From Acidimicrobiales bacterium (lineage in GTDB: Bacteria; Actinomycetota; Acidimicrobiia; Acidimicrobiales; DATDAH01): DNA of 64,000 nt. The notes beneath the pieces are model-generated. The model saw only the letters and a list, made by a program, of their open reading frames with translations, was not told where the DNA came from and did no database searches. The stretch is from positions 62,001 to 126,000 of the forward strand of contig JAEUJM010000029.1 of the NCBI GenBank assembly GCA_016794585.1, given 5' to 3'. The position numbers were made by a program, and so were the translations under genes. Within the stretch, counting starts at the first letter, position 1. Each line of letters begins with the position of its first letter. Positions 38,759-46,558 of this stretch are shown in pieces.

Positions 38759-39991
38759 ATGCCGGCGCCCGATCGCATCCGTGACCTGGACACGCGGCGG
38801 GCGTGGGCCCGCGCCCGAGCGCCGCTGTGGTTCGTGCTCGGGACGATGATGATCGCCCTCTTCAACGCCTCGCTCGTACTGTTGGCGCTCGCCGCCGCCG
38901 CCCGCTTCTGGTCCTGGGCCTCGGGCGACGGCTTCCGGGACTCACCCCTGTGGGAGTACCTCGGACCCGGCGCTGCGCTGATGGTGGTCGGCGCCTTCGC
39001 CCTCTCCCTCGCCTACCTCATCGTGCACGTCGTCGCCTCGGCACCCAAGAAGGTGCTGTCGGACGTGGGCGCCTCGCGCCTCAACCGGGGCATCCTCACC
39101 CAGGTCGACAACGTGCTCGACGGCCTGACCATCGGCCTCGGGCAGCCCGAGCCTCCCGAGCTCTGGCTCATCGACGACGCCGCACCGAACGCGCTCTCGC
39201 TGCGGAGCCGCAAGCGGAAGGTCCTGGCCATCACCAGTGGGCTGACGACGTTCCCGCGCGACGAGCTCGAGGCGGTCTGCGCCCACGAGATGGCTCACCT
39301 GCACGCCTCTGACGCGCAGTGGGTGACCGCCGCCGGCTCATCCGTGCAGCGGGCCCGGCGGTACGCCAAGACCGTGCTCGCCGGCGGCACCATGCTCGTC
39401 GTCTTCCAGCTGTGGCTGGCCGACAAGGCGGGCTTCCTCCTCTCCCCCTTCCTCTTCGCGCTGGTCCTGACCGCGCTCGGCGCCATAGCCGCGTTCGCGC
39501 TCGGCCACATGAGCCGCAAGATCCGCAGCGACGCGGACGACGTCGCCGACGTCGTCGCGGTGCACCTGTGCAAGAACCCCATCGGCCTCGGTCGGGCGCT
39601 CGACCGCATCGGCGCCGACCACCGCCGCGTCACCCACAACTCCTGGCGCAGCGAGCTGCTCTGGTTCGAGACCACCGAGGAGGAGGCCACCGTCGAAGGG
39701 GCGGCTCGCGGCGGGAGAGAGATCGACCGCCGGGCCATCGCCGCCTACGCCACCGCCAACGAGGCCCGTCCCGCCGAGGCGGCGGCGGCGATCGCCGCCG
39801 CCACCACGGCCGCGGCGGCGGCGCTGGCCGCCCCGGCGATGGCGGTCACCGACGGCCGCGAGCCCGGGTTCGCGCCCGTCACGGTCGTGCACCCATCCGA
39901 CGTCGCCCCTCCTCCTCCTCCACCACCGCCCCCTCCTCCGCCGCCGCCACCGGCCCCGGGCTCCCCCCCGCCGGGGTCCACCGCGTTCTGA
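38759..39991 (+). CDS. M48-family membrane zinc metalloprotease (HtpX-like) with polyproline tail
   Basis: 410 residues. Two membrane helices (residues ~22-45 and ~65-95) precede the zinc motif CAHEMAHLHASDAQW with HExxH near residue 180; a second pair of helices follows (MLVVFQLWLADKAGFLLSPF, then FALVLTALGAIAAFALGHMS), and the third zinc ligand Glu can be sought in the DADDVADVVAV region (as HtpX, but unclear). The final ~80 residues are alanine-rich helix and then a tract of about 15 prolines. This is likely a quality-control protease facing the cytoplasm; the tail may bind other proteins. Family assignment good, substrate unknown. Confidence 0.85.
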   Translation: MPAPDRIRDLDTRRAWARARAPLWFVLGTMMIALFNASLVLLALAAAARFWSWASGDGFRDSPLWEYLGPGAALMVVGAFALSLAYLIVHVVASAPKKVLSDVGASRLNRGILTQVDNVLDGLTIGLGQPEPPELWLIDDAAPNALSLRSRKRKVLAITSGLTTFPRDELEAVCAHEMAHLHASDAQWVTAAGSSVQRARRYAKTVLAGGTMLVVFQLWLADKAGFLLSPFLFALVLTALGAIAAFALGHMSRKIRSDADDVADVVAVHLCKNPIGLGRALDRIGADHRRVTHNSWRSELLWFETTEEEATVEGAARGGREIDRRAIAAYATANEARPAEAAAAIAAATTAAAAALAAPAMAVTDGREPGFAPVTVVHPSDVAPPPPPPPPPPPPPPPAPGSPPPGSTAF

Positions 39992-40143
39992 GTCCTCGCG
40001 GCCGCTGACCTCACCGGTCGGCGGTCGGCGGTCCGCACCGCGTCCGCCGTCGCGTGCGGGGGCACCCACGGGACCGAGGCGGACTGAGGACGTACCTTGG
40101 TGGCGAGAGATCAGTGCGGGGGCGGCGTACCGAGCTCCGGTTC

Positions 40144-40171
40144 TAGACGTTCCGGCGCGGGGGTAGACGCT
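40144..40171. promoter_or_regulatory. Direct repeat TAGACG(T/C)T, 20 bp apart, upstream of TetR gene
   Basis: TAGACGTT at 40144 and TAGACGCT at 40164 are placed two helical turns apart just before the TetR start. The rest of the 212-bp gap from 39992 holds only a possible -10 (TACCTT at 40093-40098) and no ORF. It could be a binding site for a regulator. Confidence 0.3.
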
Positions 40172-40203
40172 TGGTTGCAGATCCCACTGACAGGCGAGGC
40201 GAC

Positions 40204-40827
40204 ATGACCCCCACCGCTACAGCAACGCGTCCTGACCACGTCGAGAACGGCCGACCGGTCGGCCGGGCAGAGGTCATGGAAGCGGTCAGCGCCGCGGCCA
40301 CCGACCTGTTCGCCGAGCGCGGGCCCGACGCCGTGACCGTCCGGGAGGTGGCCGATCGCGCCGGCGTGAACCACGCCCTCATCCATCGCCACTTCGGCAC
40401 CAAGGAGGAGTTGCTGCGGGTGGTGCTGTCGGGGGCCATCGAGCGGATGGCCTCGGTCGCCCAGCACACGACCAACACCGGCGAGGACATCCGCGAGGTC
40501 GTCGGCGCCATGCAGCGCGAGGAGCCGGCCATCCGGCTCCTCGGATGGGCCATCCTCGCCGGCTACCCCATCGAGCAGATCTGGCCCGAGTACCCCGCCT
40601 TCCAGAAGGTGCAGACCGTGCTGAGTGACGAACAGGAGCGTTCGGGCGGCCGAGGTGACCGTGAGGACCCCCGGGTGGTCGTGGCCACGGGCACGGCCCT
40701 GTTGTTCGGATGGATCCTCTTCCGCCCCTTCCTGGAGCGCGCCGCCCGACTTTCGGAGATCCCCGATCTGGACGACGGAGAGGTGCTCTTCACCGCGGCG
40801 CAACAGCTGCTCGACCGGGCGCGCTAG
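40204..40827 (+). CDS. TetR-family transcriptional regulator
   Basis: 207 residues from the ATG at 40204. The helix-turn-helix is near residues 40-70: FAERGPDAVTVREVADRAGV then NHALIHRHFGTKEELL. The rest is the all-helical ligand-binding dimer domain with no recognisable ligand site. It sits 39 bp before a DHA2 drug exporter on the same strand, the usual arrangement for a repressor of its neighbour. The frame extends 11 codons upstream with no support; AGGCGAGG provides a weak ribosome site. Confidence 0.9.
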   Translation: MTPTATATRPDHVENGRPVGRAEVMEAVSAAATDLFAERGPDAVTVREVADRAGVNHALIHRHFGTKEELLRVVLSGAIERMASVAQHTTNTGEDIREVVGAMQREEPAIRLLGWAILAGYPIEQIWPEYPAFQKVQTVLSDEQERSGGRGDREDPRVVVATGTALLFGWILFRPFLERAARLSEIPDLDDGEVLFTAAQQLLDRAR

Positions 40828-40854
40828 ACCCCACCGGGCCACCGGCCGACGGTT

Positions 40855-40860
40855 TACGGT
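40855..40860 (+). promoter_or_regulatory. Candidate -10 element (TACGGT) of leaderless exporter gene
   Basis: TACGGT ends 6 nt before the GTG at 40867, so the exporter can be transcribed separately from the TetR gene. Confidence 0.5.
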
Positions 40861-40866
40861 TGGGCG

Positions 40867-42549
40867 GTGACCGACACCGGAGACATCGACCCGCGCTCGG
40901 GTGTCGACGCGGGCAAGGCCTCGCGCGCCGTGCTCATCACCTTGGCCACGGCGCAGTTCGTCATGGTCCTCGACCAGGCCGTGATGAACGTCTCCATCAG
41001 CCAGCTGGTGGCGGACTTCGACACCGAGGTCACCACCATCCAGGGCGTCATCACCCTCTACAGCCTCGTCATGGCCGCGCTCATGATCACGGGCGGCAAG
41101 TTGGGCGACAAGTGGGGCCGCAAGCGGGCGTTCCGCATCGGGCTGATCATCTACGCCTGCGGATCGGCGCTCACTGCGGTGTCGTGGTCGGTCGGCACAC
41201 TGGCGCTCGGTTGGTCCGTGCTCGAGGGGATCGGCGCTGCGCTGGTGATGCCGGCGCTCGCCGCCCTGGTCGCGGGCAACTTCGAGGGCAAGGCCAGGGC
41301 CGGGGCCTACGCCGTCCTCGGAGGGGTCGGCGGCGCCGGCATCGCGGTCGGGCCCATCCTCGGCGGCTGGGTCACCACCAACCTCACCTGGCGACTCGTC
41401 TTCGCCGGAGAGGTCGTGCTCGTCCTGTTCATCCTCTTCATGCTCCGCTCGATGGCGGACGCTCCGCGCCAGGGCAAGGCCCCGCAGCTCGACTGGGTCG
41501 GCTCGGTCCTCTCCGCCTCGGGCCTCGCCCTCATCGTCGTCGGTGCCCTCCAGTCCAGCACCTGGGGGTGGGTCCAGCCCCGCAACGCTCCGATCGAGCC
41601 GCTCGGCTACTCCCCCACGCTCTTCGTGATCGCCCTCGGCGGCGGCGTCCTCTACGCGTTCACCCGCTGGCAGCGTCGCCGCGAGCGCGTCGGCCGTGAC
41701 CCGCTCGTCCGCCTCGACCGCCTGCGCATCCCACCCCTGCGTTCCGGGCTCGTCATGTTCCTCGCCCAGAACACGGTCCTCCTGGGGATCTTCTTCATCA
41801 TGCCGTTGTACCTGCAGATCGTGCAGGGCTACGACGCCTTCGAGACGGGCCTGCGCATGCTGCCCGTGTCGGTGACGATGTTCGTCACCGCGCTGATCGG
41901 CCCGAAGCTCGCCGGCCGCGCCGGCCCCCGCCTGGTGGTCCGTGTCGGCCTCGCCGTCATCGTGTTGTCCTGCGCCAGCCTCCTCTCGGTGCTCGATCCC
42001 GAGATCGACACGCTGTCGTTCCTCATCACCATGGGCGTGCTGGGCATCGGGATGGGCCTGATCGTGTCGCAACTGGGCAACGTGGTGCAGTCGTCGGTCG
42101 GCGAGGAGGGTCGCAGCGAGGCCGGTGGGCTCCAGAACACCGCGCTCCAACTCGGCGCGGCCCTCGGCACCGCCCTCATCGGTGCCGTGGTCATCGGCGG
42201 TCTCGCCAGCAGCGTGTCCAGCAAGATCGAGGACAACCCCCAGGTGAGCGCGGCGACGCAGGAACAGGTCGGCATCTCGCTGGAAGCAGGGGTGTCCTTC
42301 GTGTCCATCGACCAGGCCGCAGCCGGCATCGACGCCGCCGGCATCCCGCCGACCGAGGGCGACGCGCTGCTCCAGGCGTACAGCGAGGCTCAGCTCGAGG
42401 CGCTGAAGGCCGGCGTCCTGCTGGCGGGCGGGATCACCCTCCTGTCCTTCCTCGGCACGACCCACCTCCCCGGGCGAGAGGGCGAGGACGACGGCGGTGA
42501 CGAGGACGTCGGGCTCGTACCCGGCGGCCCCACGCCCGCGGTCACCTGA
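40867..42549 (+). CDS. DHA2-type MFS drug:proton exporter
   Basis: 560 residues with 14 predicted helices, the DHA2 number. Motif A appears as GGKLGDKWGRKRAFRIG between helices 2 and 3; motif C-like GGVGGAGIAVGPILGGW is in helix 5, typical of antiporters. The membrane-entry segment has ITLATAQFVMVLDQAVMNVS (motif D1). A ~60-residue extracellular loop lies before the last helix, then a long acidic tail. It exports hydrophobic drugs or similar compounds in exchange for protons; probably controlled by the adjacent TetR protein. Specific substrate unknown. Confidence 0.92.
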   Translation: MTDTGDIDPRSGVDAGKASRAVLITLATAQFVMVLDQAVMNVSISQLVADFDTEVTTIQGVITLYSLVMAALMITGGKLGDKWGRKRAFRIGLIIYACGSALTAVSWSVGTLALGWSVLEGIGAALVMPALAALVAGNFEGKARAGAYAVLGGVGGAGIAVGPILGGWVTTNLTWRLVFAGEVVLVLFILFMLRSMADAPRQGKAPQLDWVGSVLSASGLALIVVGALQSSTWGWVQPRNAPIEPLGYSPTLFVIALGGGVLYAFTRWQRRRERVGRDPLVRLDRLRIPPLRSGLVMFLAQNTVLLGIFFIMPLYLQIVQGYDAFETGLRMLPVSVTMFVTALIGPKLAGRAGPRLVVRVGLAVIVLSCASLLSVLDPEIDTLSFLITMGVLGIGMGLIVSQLGNVVQSSVGEEGRSEAGGLQNTALQLGAALGTALIGAVVIGGLASSVSSKIEDNPQVSAATQEQVGISLEAGVSFVSIDQAAAGIDAAGIPPTEGDALLQAYSEAQLEALKAGVLLAGGITLLSFLGTTHLPGREGEDDGGDEDVGLVPGGPTPAVT

Positions 42550-42599
42550 CCGGCGACGTGCCCGGCTCACCGGTGGAGCGAAGGGGGTAGGGGCACACG

Positions 42600-43067
42600 G
42601 TGCCCGGAGGTCGGCTGACGCAGCGGCGCCGCTGGGCGCTCGCCACGGTCGCGGTGGTCGCCACCCTCGTCGTGCCGGTGGCGCTCGACCACGACAGCTT
42701 CCCGCTGTCGACCTACCCGATGTACTCGCAGGCCCGATCCGACCGGGTGACCCTCCCCACGGCGTTGGGGATCTCCGACGACGGGGCGGCCGCCCGCCTG
42801 TCCCTCGACCTCATCGGCGCCAGCGACGACCCCCTCGTCGTCGCCGGCGAGCTGCGGGAGGCCATCGCGAGGGGCACGGTCGACGAGCGCTGCCACGAGA
42901 TCGCCCGCCGAGTGGGCACCGAGGGGGCCGCCAACCCGACAGGGGAACGGATCGTGGCGGTAGAGATCGTGCTGGAGCACCACGACGTGGTCGACCAGGC
43001 CATGGGCGACCCCCCGCCCCTCCGACGGGAGCCCCTCGCCCGCTGCGAGGTGCCCGGGCCGACATGA
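42600..43067 (+). CDS. Membrane-anchored hypothetical protein paired with HTTM protein
   Basis: 155 residues. An Arg-rich N-terminus and one hydrophobic helix (LATVAVVATLVVPVAL) anchor it; the rest is probably extracellular. The DSFPLSTYPMYSQARSDR segment just after the helix is a recurrent motif in small proteins encoded before HTTM-domain genes. GTG start with G-rich sequence ~10 nt upstream. Its stop overlaps the ATG of the next gene by 4 bp (ATGA), so the two are coupled. Function unknown. Confidence 0.75.
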   Translation: MPGGRLTQRRRWALATVAVVATLVVPVALDHDSFPLSTYPMYSQARSDRVTLPTALGISDDGAAARLSLDLIGASDDPLVVAGELREAIARGTVDERCHEIARRVGTEGAANPTGERIVAVEIVLEHHDVVDQAMGDPPPLRREPLARCEVPGPT

Positions 43068-43972
43068 CGACCGTGTGGGCCCTCCATGCCGACGCCCCAC
43101 CGCAGCGCCTGGCCGCGGTACGGCTCCTGACGGGCGCGTTCGCGGTCGGCTACCTCGCCGTGCGCTCCCCCGCCTACCTGTCGCTCCGGGGGCGCAGCTC
43201 CGGCGGCTTCGAGGGCGTCGGCGTCCTGGCCTGGATGGGGAGCCCGGTCGCCGACCCGGTGGTGGCGGCGGCCCTGGGGCTCGCCCTCGTGTCGGGCACC
43301 GCCTTCACCGCCGGCGCGTGGTTCCGGGGCACCGGGCCGGCCTTCGCCCTCACGGTCCTGCTGCTGGCCACCTACCGGTCCTCGTGGGGACAGCTCCTGC
43401 ACTTCGAGAACCTGCTCGTGCTGCACCTGCTGGTCCTCGGGGTGGCGGCATCCGCCGATGCCTGGTCGTTCGACGCCCGCCGGCGGTCGAGCCCGAGGCG
43501 GGACCGCGCCTACGGCCCGCCGCTCGTGCTGCTGTGCGTGATCGTGGCCGTGACGTACGCGATCGCCGGCCTGGCCAAGCTGCGCTACGGCGGCGTGGAC
43601 TGGATCAGCGGCGACACCCTCCGGAACCACATCGCCTACTCGGCCACCCGCCTCAAGGTGCTCGGCGGTTCCCCGTCGCCCCTCGCTCCCCTCGCCGTGC
43701 GCCACCCGGGGGCGCTCGGCCCGATGGCGGCGGCCTCGGTGCTGATCGAGCTCGCCGCCCCGATCGCGCTGCTGGGCGGCTGGTGGCGCAACACCTGGGT
43801 CGCGGCGGCGTGGGTGATGCACGCCGCCATCGCGGCCCTCATGCTCGTGGTGTTCCCCTACCCGCTGTTCCTGGTGGCCTTCGCACCGTTCTTCGCTCTG
43901 GAACGGGCGGCGGCGTGGGCGCTCGCGACTCGAAGACGTTCAGCTGAACGCCCCACCGGCCCTTCGTCCTAG
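43064..43972 (+). CDS. HTTM-like multi-pass membrane protein
   Basis: 302 residues and about eight membrane helices. The segment YAIAGLAKLRYGGVDWISGDTL and the following HIAYSATRLK are typical of the horizontally-transferred-transmembrane (HTTM) family, related to vitamin-K-dependent gamma-carboxylases, though no carboxylase motif is obvious. Together with the coupled upstream protein it forms a small membrane unit, of unknown role, maybe in lipid or surface modification. Its end carries the palindrome and -10 element of the next cassette. Confidence 0.78.
   Translation: MTTVWALHADAPPQRLAAVRLLTGAFAVGYLAVRSPAYLSLRGRSSGGFEGVGVLAWMGSPVADPVVAAALGLALVSGTAFTAGAWFRGTGPAFALTVLLLATYRSSWGQLLHFENLLVLHLLVLGVAASADAWSFDARRRSSPRRDRAYGPPLVLLCVIVAVTYAIAGLAKLRYGGVDWISGDTLRNHIAYSATRLKVLGGSPSPLAPLAVRHPGALGPMAAASVLIELAAPIALLGGWWRNTWVAAAWVMHAAIAALMLVVFPYPLFLVAFAPFFALERAAAWALATRRRSAERPTGPSS
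43937..43950. promoter_or_regulatory. Perfect 14-bp palindrome CGTTCAGCTGAACG, candidate operator
   Basis: This exact palindrome is inside the last codons of the HTTM gene, overlapping the -35 position of the promoter for the OLD-type cassette. A dimeric repressor bound here would shut off that promoter. Confidence 0.45.
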
Positions 43973-43975
43973 CAT
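43970..43975 (+). promoter_or_regulatory. Candidate -10 element (TAGCAT) of the OLD-type cassette
   Basis: TAGCAT fits TAnnnT and lies 44 nt before the GTG of the 41-residue ORF, leaving a leader of about 37 nt that contains an AGGGAG ribosome site. Confidence 0.45.
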
Positions 43976-44018
43976 CGGCGTCCTGCTGATCGAGGCAGGC
44001 GACGACAGGGAGCATGAC

Positions 44019-44144
44019 GTGGCGAATGCCAGCTGCGGAACGGGACGCCACGAGCTGAGCGCACGGCAGCGGGAGAAGACGATCGAGTCGGAGGTCATGC
44101 GCACCACCTACGAAGCGCTCCGTGAGCGGGAGGCCGAGGCGTGA
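44019..44144 (+). CDS. 41-residue small protein coupled to OLD-family nuclease gene
   Basis: A short ORF from GTG at 44019 to TGA at 44142-44144, with a strong AGGGAG ribosome site exactly 6 nt upstream. Its last bases overlap the GTG of the nuclease gene (GTGA), an arrangement that couples translation. The product has one Cys, then a highly charged, probably helical part (ELSARQREKTIESEV, ALREREAEA) with no hydrophobic stretch. It matches no family I know. Its place suggests a partner, regulator or antitoxin-like modulator of the nuclease. It may instead be only a translational leader peptide. Confidence 0.55.
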   Translation: MANASCGTGRHELSARQREKTIESEVMRTTYEALREREAEA

Positions 44145-46537
44145 AGCTCGATCGGATCGAGATCAAGAACTACCGCTCGCTGTTCCACGACTACGACAGC
44201 AACGAGTCGTTCCGGCTCGACCTCGGCGAAGGCATGAACGCCATCACGGGGCCGAACAACGCCGGCAAGTCGAACGTCTTCAGGGCCTTGGCCCTCGCCC
44301 TCGACCCCGATTGCGCCTTCGACCGCTCCGCTGACATGCCGAGCCTCTGGAATTGGTCGAAGCCCTCGGTGACCCTCACCTTCCAGGTTCCCGTCCAAGG
44401 TCGCAGCAGCAAGGAGAAGACGCTGCTCAAGTACCTCGAGCAGTACGAGCGGAAGGTGAACCCGACAGCCAAGCGCACCTACGCGGAGGACGGGGTGGTC
44501 AAGCTCCGCGTGACCATCGAAGGCGCCGCCGACTCCGTGGGCACTCGTCGGGAGGTGTTCGTCGCCCGCGGAGGTGGCGCCCTCAGCCTGGGTGACGAAG
44601 ATGACCTCGCTCGCCGGACGATCGAGCAGTTTCACAAGTGCCTGCACTTCGTGATGATCAGCAGCGGCCAGTCACTCGAGAGCCTCATGGAAGGCAAGTT
44701 CCGGGACATCCTGCACAACGTCCTCCTGGAGGACCTCCGGGCGGAGTTCAAGGCCGCGAACCAGAGCCGGGAGAAGTACGAGGACGAGCTGCGAGGCGGG
44801 CTGCTCAAGCCGCTGGCCGACCGGATCTCCGAGGAGGTGCACGACCTCTTTCCAGAGATCTCCGGGGTGACTCTCGACCCCAGCGTCCTCCCTCTGGAGG
44901 AGACGCTCGCTCACATGGCTGTCCGGGTGAGCGACCGTGCGGTGACCGATCTCGCCGACAAGGGCACAGGGGTACGTGGGGGACTGATCATCGCGATGCT
45001 GCGCCACTTCGCGGACGTCGGGAAACGATCCATGCTGTTCGCCGTCGAGGAGCCCGAGTCGTTCCTGCACCCGGCCGCCCAGGAGCAGCTCCGCGAGGAC
45101 CTGGAGGCCCTCGCAGACCGCCGGGACGTCTCTCTCTTGGTCACGACCCACTCGCCCTACATCGTCTCTCGGCTGGGGGACTCGAAGGTCTTCGCGCTCG
45201 ACAAGGACGGCGAGGGGCGCACGGTCATCAGCGCGGAGGCGACCGGCGCCGATCCACACGCTCCCGTCATGGGTGGGCTGTTCCGAGATCGGCTCTCCGT
45301 CGAATGGATCGACCGGGCGCAGTCCGTACCAGGGGACACGAGCCTGATCCTCGTGGTCGAAGGCCCCACCGACCAGGCGTTCGCCGAGCTCGCGCTCACT
45401 GCGGCGGGTCGGCCAGATCTCTTGGCGGGAGTCCACTTCCTTCATGCGGGCGCAGGCCTTGCATCAGGTGGCGGCGCCCACCTAGCGGTGATGCAGGCAC
45501 TCCTCGCTCGATCCACGTCCCCATCGGCGGTGAAGGTCGCGGCACTCTTCGATGATGACGATCCGGGCCGCGAGGCGGCCAACATGCTGAGTCAGATCGG
45601 CAAGAAGACCGACGAGTGGAAGAGGGGCAAGTCGATCTTCAGCTACGCCGCGGTCTTCCACGCAAGCAAGCAGAACATCCGCTACGAGGCCGAGGATCTC
45701 TGGCCGAACAGCCTGCACGAAGGATTCCTGGCCGTCTGCGAGGACCAGGGATGGCTCAAGCGGAAGGAGAAGCTGAACCCACCTGAGGTCGGCTACCAGT
45801 ACGACTGGACGAGTGCGGCAAAGTGGCCCCTCGTCGCCTACCTTCGCGACAACGTCGAATCGAGCGACTGCCAACGGTGGGTGGACCTCTTCGAACTGAT
45901 CCACAAGGGTGCTGGCATCGAGCCCGCAGTGGCTCCCGATACCGGCGTACCCCATGTCGCCCCGGCGGCCAAGGCTGATCCAGGGACGGAGAGTCCGCGC
46001 AGCTATCTGGCCGCAGTGCTCGCCGAGGTGCGTTCCCGCCTGGAGGCCGCCGGCCTCGAACGGGTCCGCATGCACACGGGCGGTGCATTCATCGAGATGC
46101 GGCCGCCGAAGGCGGCTGGCCTCGAACCAGCGGACGGACACTTCCTCATCAAGGTCACCGCAGCTGACACCAAAGTGGACCTGGTGCTCCACAAACTCCC
46201 TGACCGACGCTCGAACTTCGCAGCACTCGAGGTCCTTCGATCACGCTACGAAGACGAGATCGCGCTGAACGACAACGGCCTGTACGTGACCTCGTGGACC
46301 GCGGGGCAAGGCGACGCGGTCCGGTCCTACGCGCAGACGGTCCGTGAAGGGTCTGGGCGAAGCAGCGCCACGCCGGCCGAGACGGCCAAATGGGCGGCGG
46401 ACATCTGCCTCGCGTGGACCGACGTGCTGTTGTCGGACCCGATTCCCGACCTGCTTGGCGCTGTCGATCAGCAACTCGCGGCCAGCACTCCTGTGCCAGA
46501 CGACGTCGGCGGCGACCCAAACCCGGCGTCGACCTGA
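44141..46537 (+). CDS. OLD-family ATPase/TOPRIM nuclease with extra C-terminal domain
   Basis: 798 residues, GTG start. N-terminal ABC-type ATPase: Walker A ITGPNNAGKSN (37-44), signature-like KGTGVRGGLI (274-283), Walker B SMLFAVEEPESFLHP (acidic pair at 303-304), H-loop VTTHSPYIV (His 337). TOPRIM nuclease: ILVVEGPTDQAF (Glu 407) and AALFDDDDPGR (Asp 471-474), then YEAEDLWP (516-521). This order is that of OLD proteins such as phage P2 OLD and GajA of Gabija, which cleave DNA in anti-phage defence. Residues ~618-770 form a further domain I cannot assign. No helicase (GajB) or other partner gene is nearby except the coupled 41-residue ORF. Base composition is about 60% GC in lines I counted, below neighbours, which suggests transfer. 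Confidence 0.88.
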   Translation: MKLDRIEIKNYRSLFHDYDSNESFRLDLGEGMNAITGPNNAGKSNVFRALALALDPDCAFDRSADMPSLWNWSKPSVTLTFQVPVQGRSSKEKTLLKYLEQYERKVNPTAKRTYAEDGVVKLRVTIEGAADSVGTRREVFVARGGGALSLGDEDDLARRTIEQFHKCLHFVMISSGQSLESLMEGKFRDILHNVLLEDLRAEFKAANQSREKYEDELRGGLLKPLADRISEEVHDLFPEISGVTLDPSVLPLEETLAHMAVRVSDRAVTDLADKGTGVRGGLIIAMLRHFADVGKRSMLFAVEEPESFLHPAAQEQLREDLEALADRRDVSLLVTTHSPYIVSRLGDSKVFALDKDGEGRTVISAEATGADPHAPVMGGLFRDRLSVEWIDRAQSVPGDTSLILVVEGPTDQAFAELALTAAGRPDLLAGVHFLHAGAGLASGGGAHLAVMQALLARSTSPSAVKVAALFDDDDPGREAANMLSQIGKKTDEWKRGKSIFSYAAVFHASKQNIRYEAEDLWPNSLHEGFLAVCEDQGWLKRKEKLNPPEVGYQYDWTSAAKWPLVAYLRDNVESSDCQRWVDLFELIHKGAGIEPAVAPDTGVPHVAPAAKADPGTESPRSYLAAVLAEVRSRLEAAGLERVRMHTGGAFIEMRPPKAAGLEPADGHFLIKVTAADTKVDLVLHKLPDRRSNFAALEVLRSRYEDEIALNDNGLYVTSWTAGQGDAVRSYAQTVREGSGRSSATPAETAKWAADICLAWTDVLLSDPIPDLLGAVDQQLAASTPVPDDVGGDPNPAST

Positions 46538-46558
46538 CCGCCGGGCAGGGCCGCGACC

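Noticed and set aside
39900-39960. Simple-sequence repeat of CCT/CCG as a phase-variation tract
   Set aside because: It encodes the polyproline tail of the M48 protease with mixed proline codons and unit length 3, so slippage would not change the frame.
44141-46537. Gabija system
   Set aside because: The nuclease resembles GajA, but no UvrD-type GajB helicase follows; the next gene is a convergent glutamate decarboxylase.
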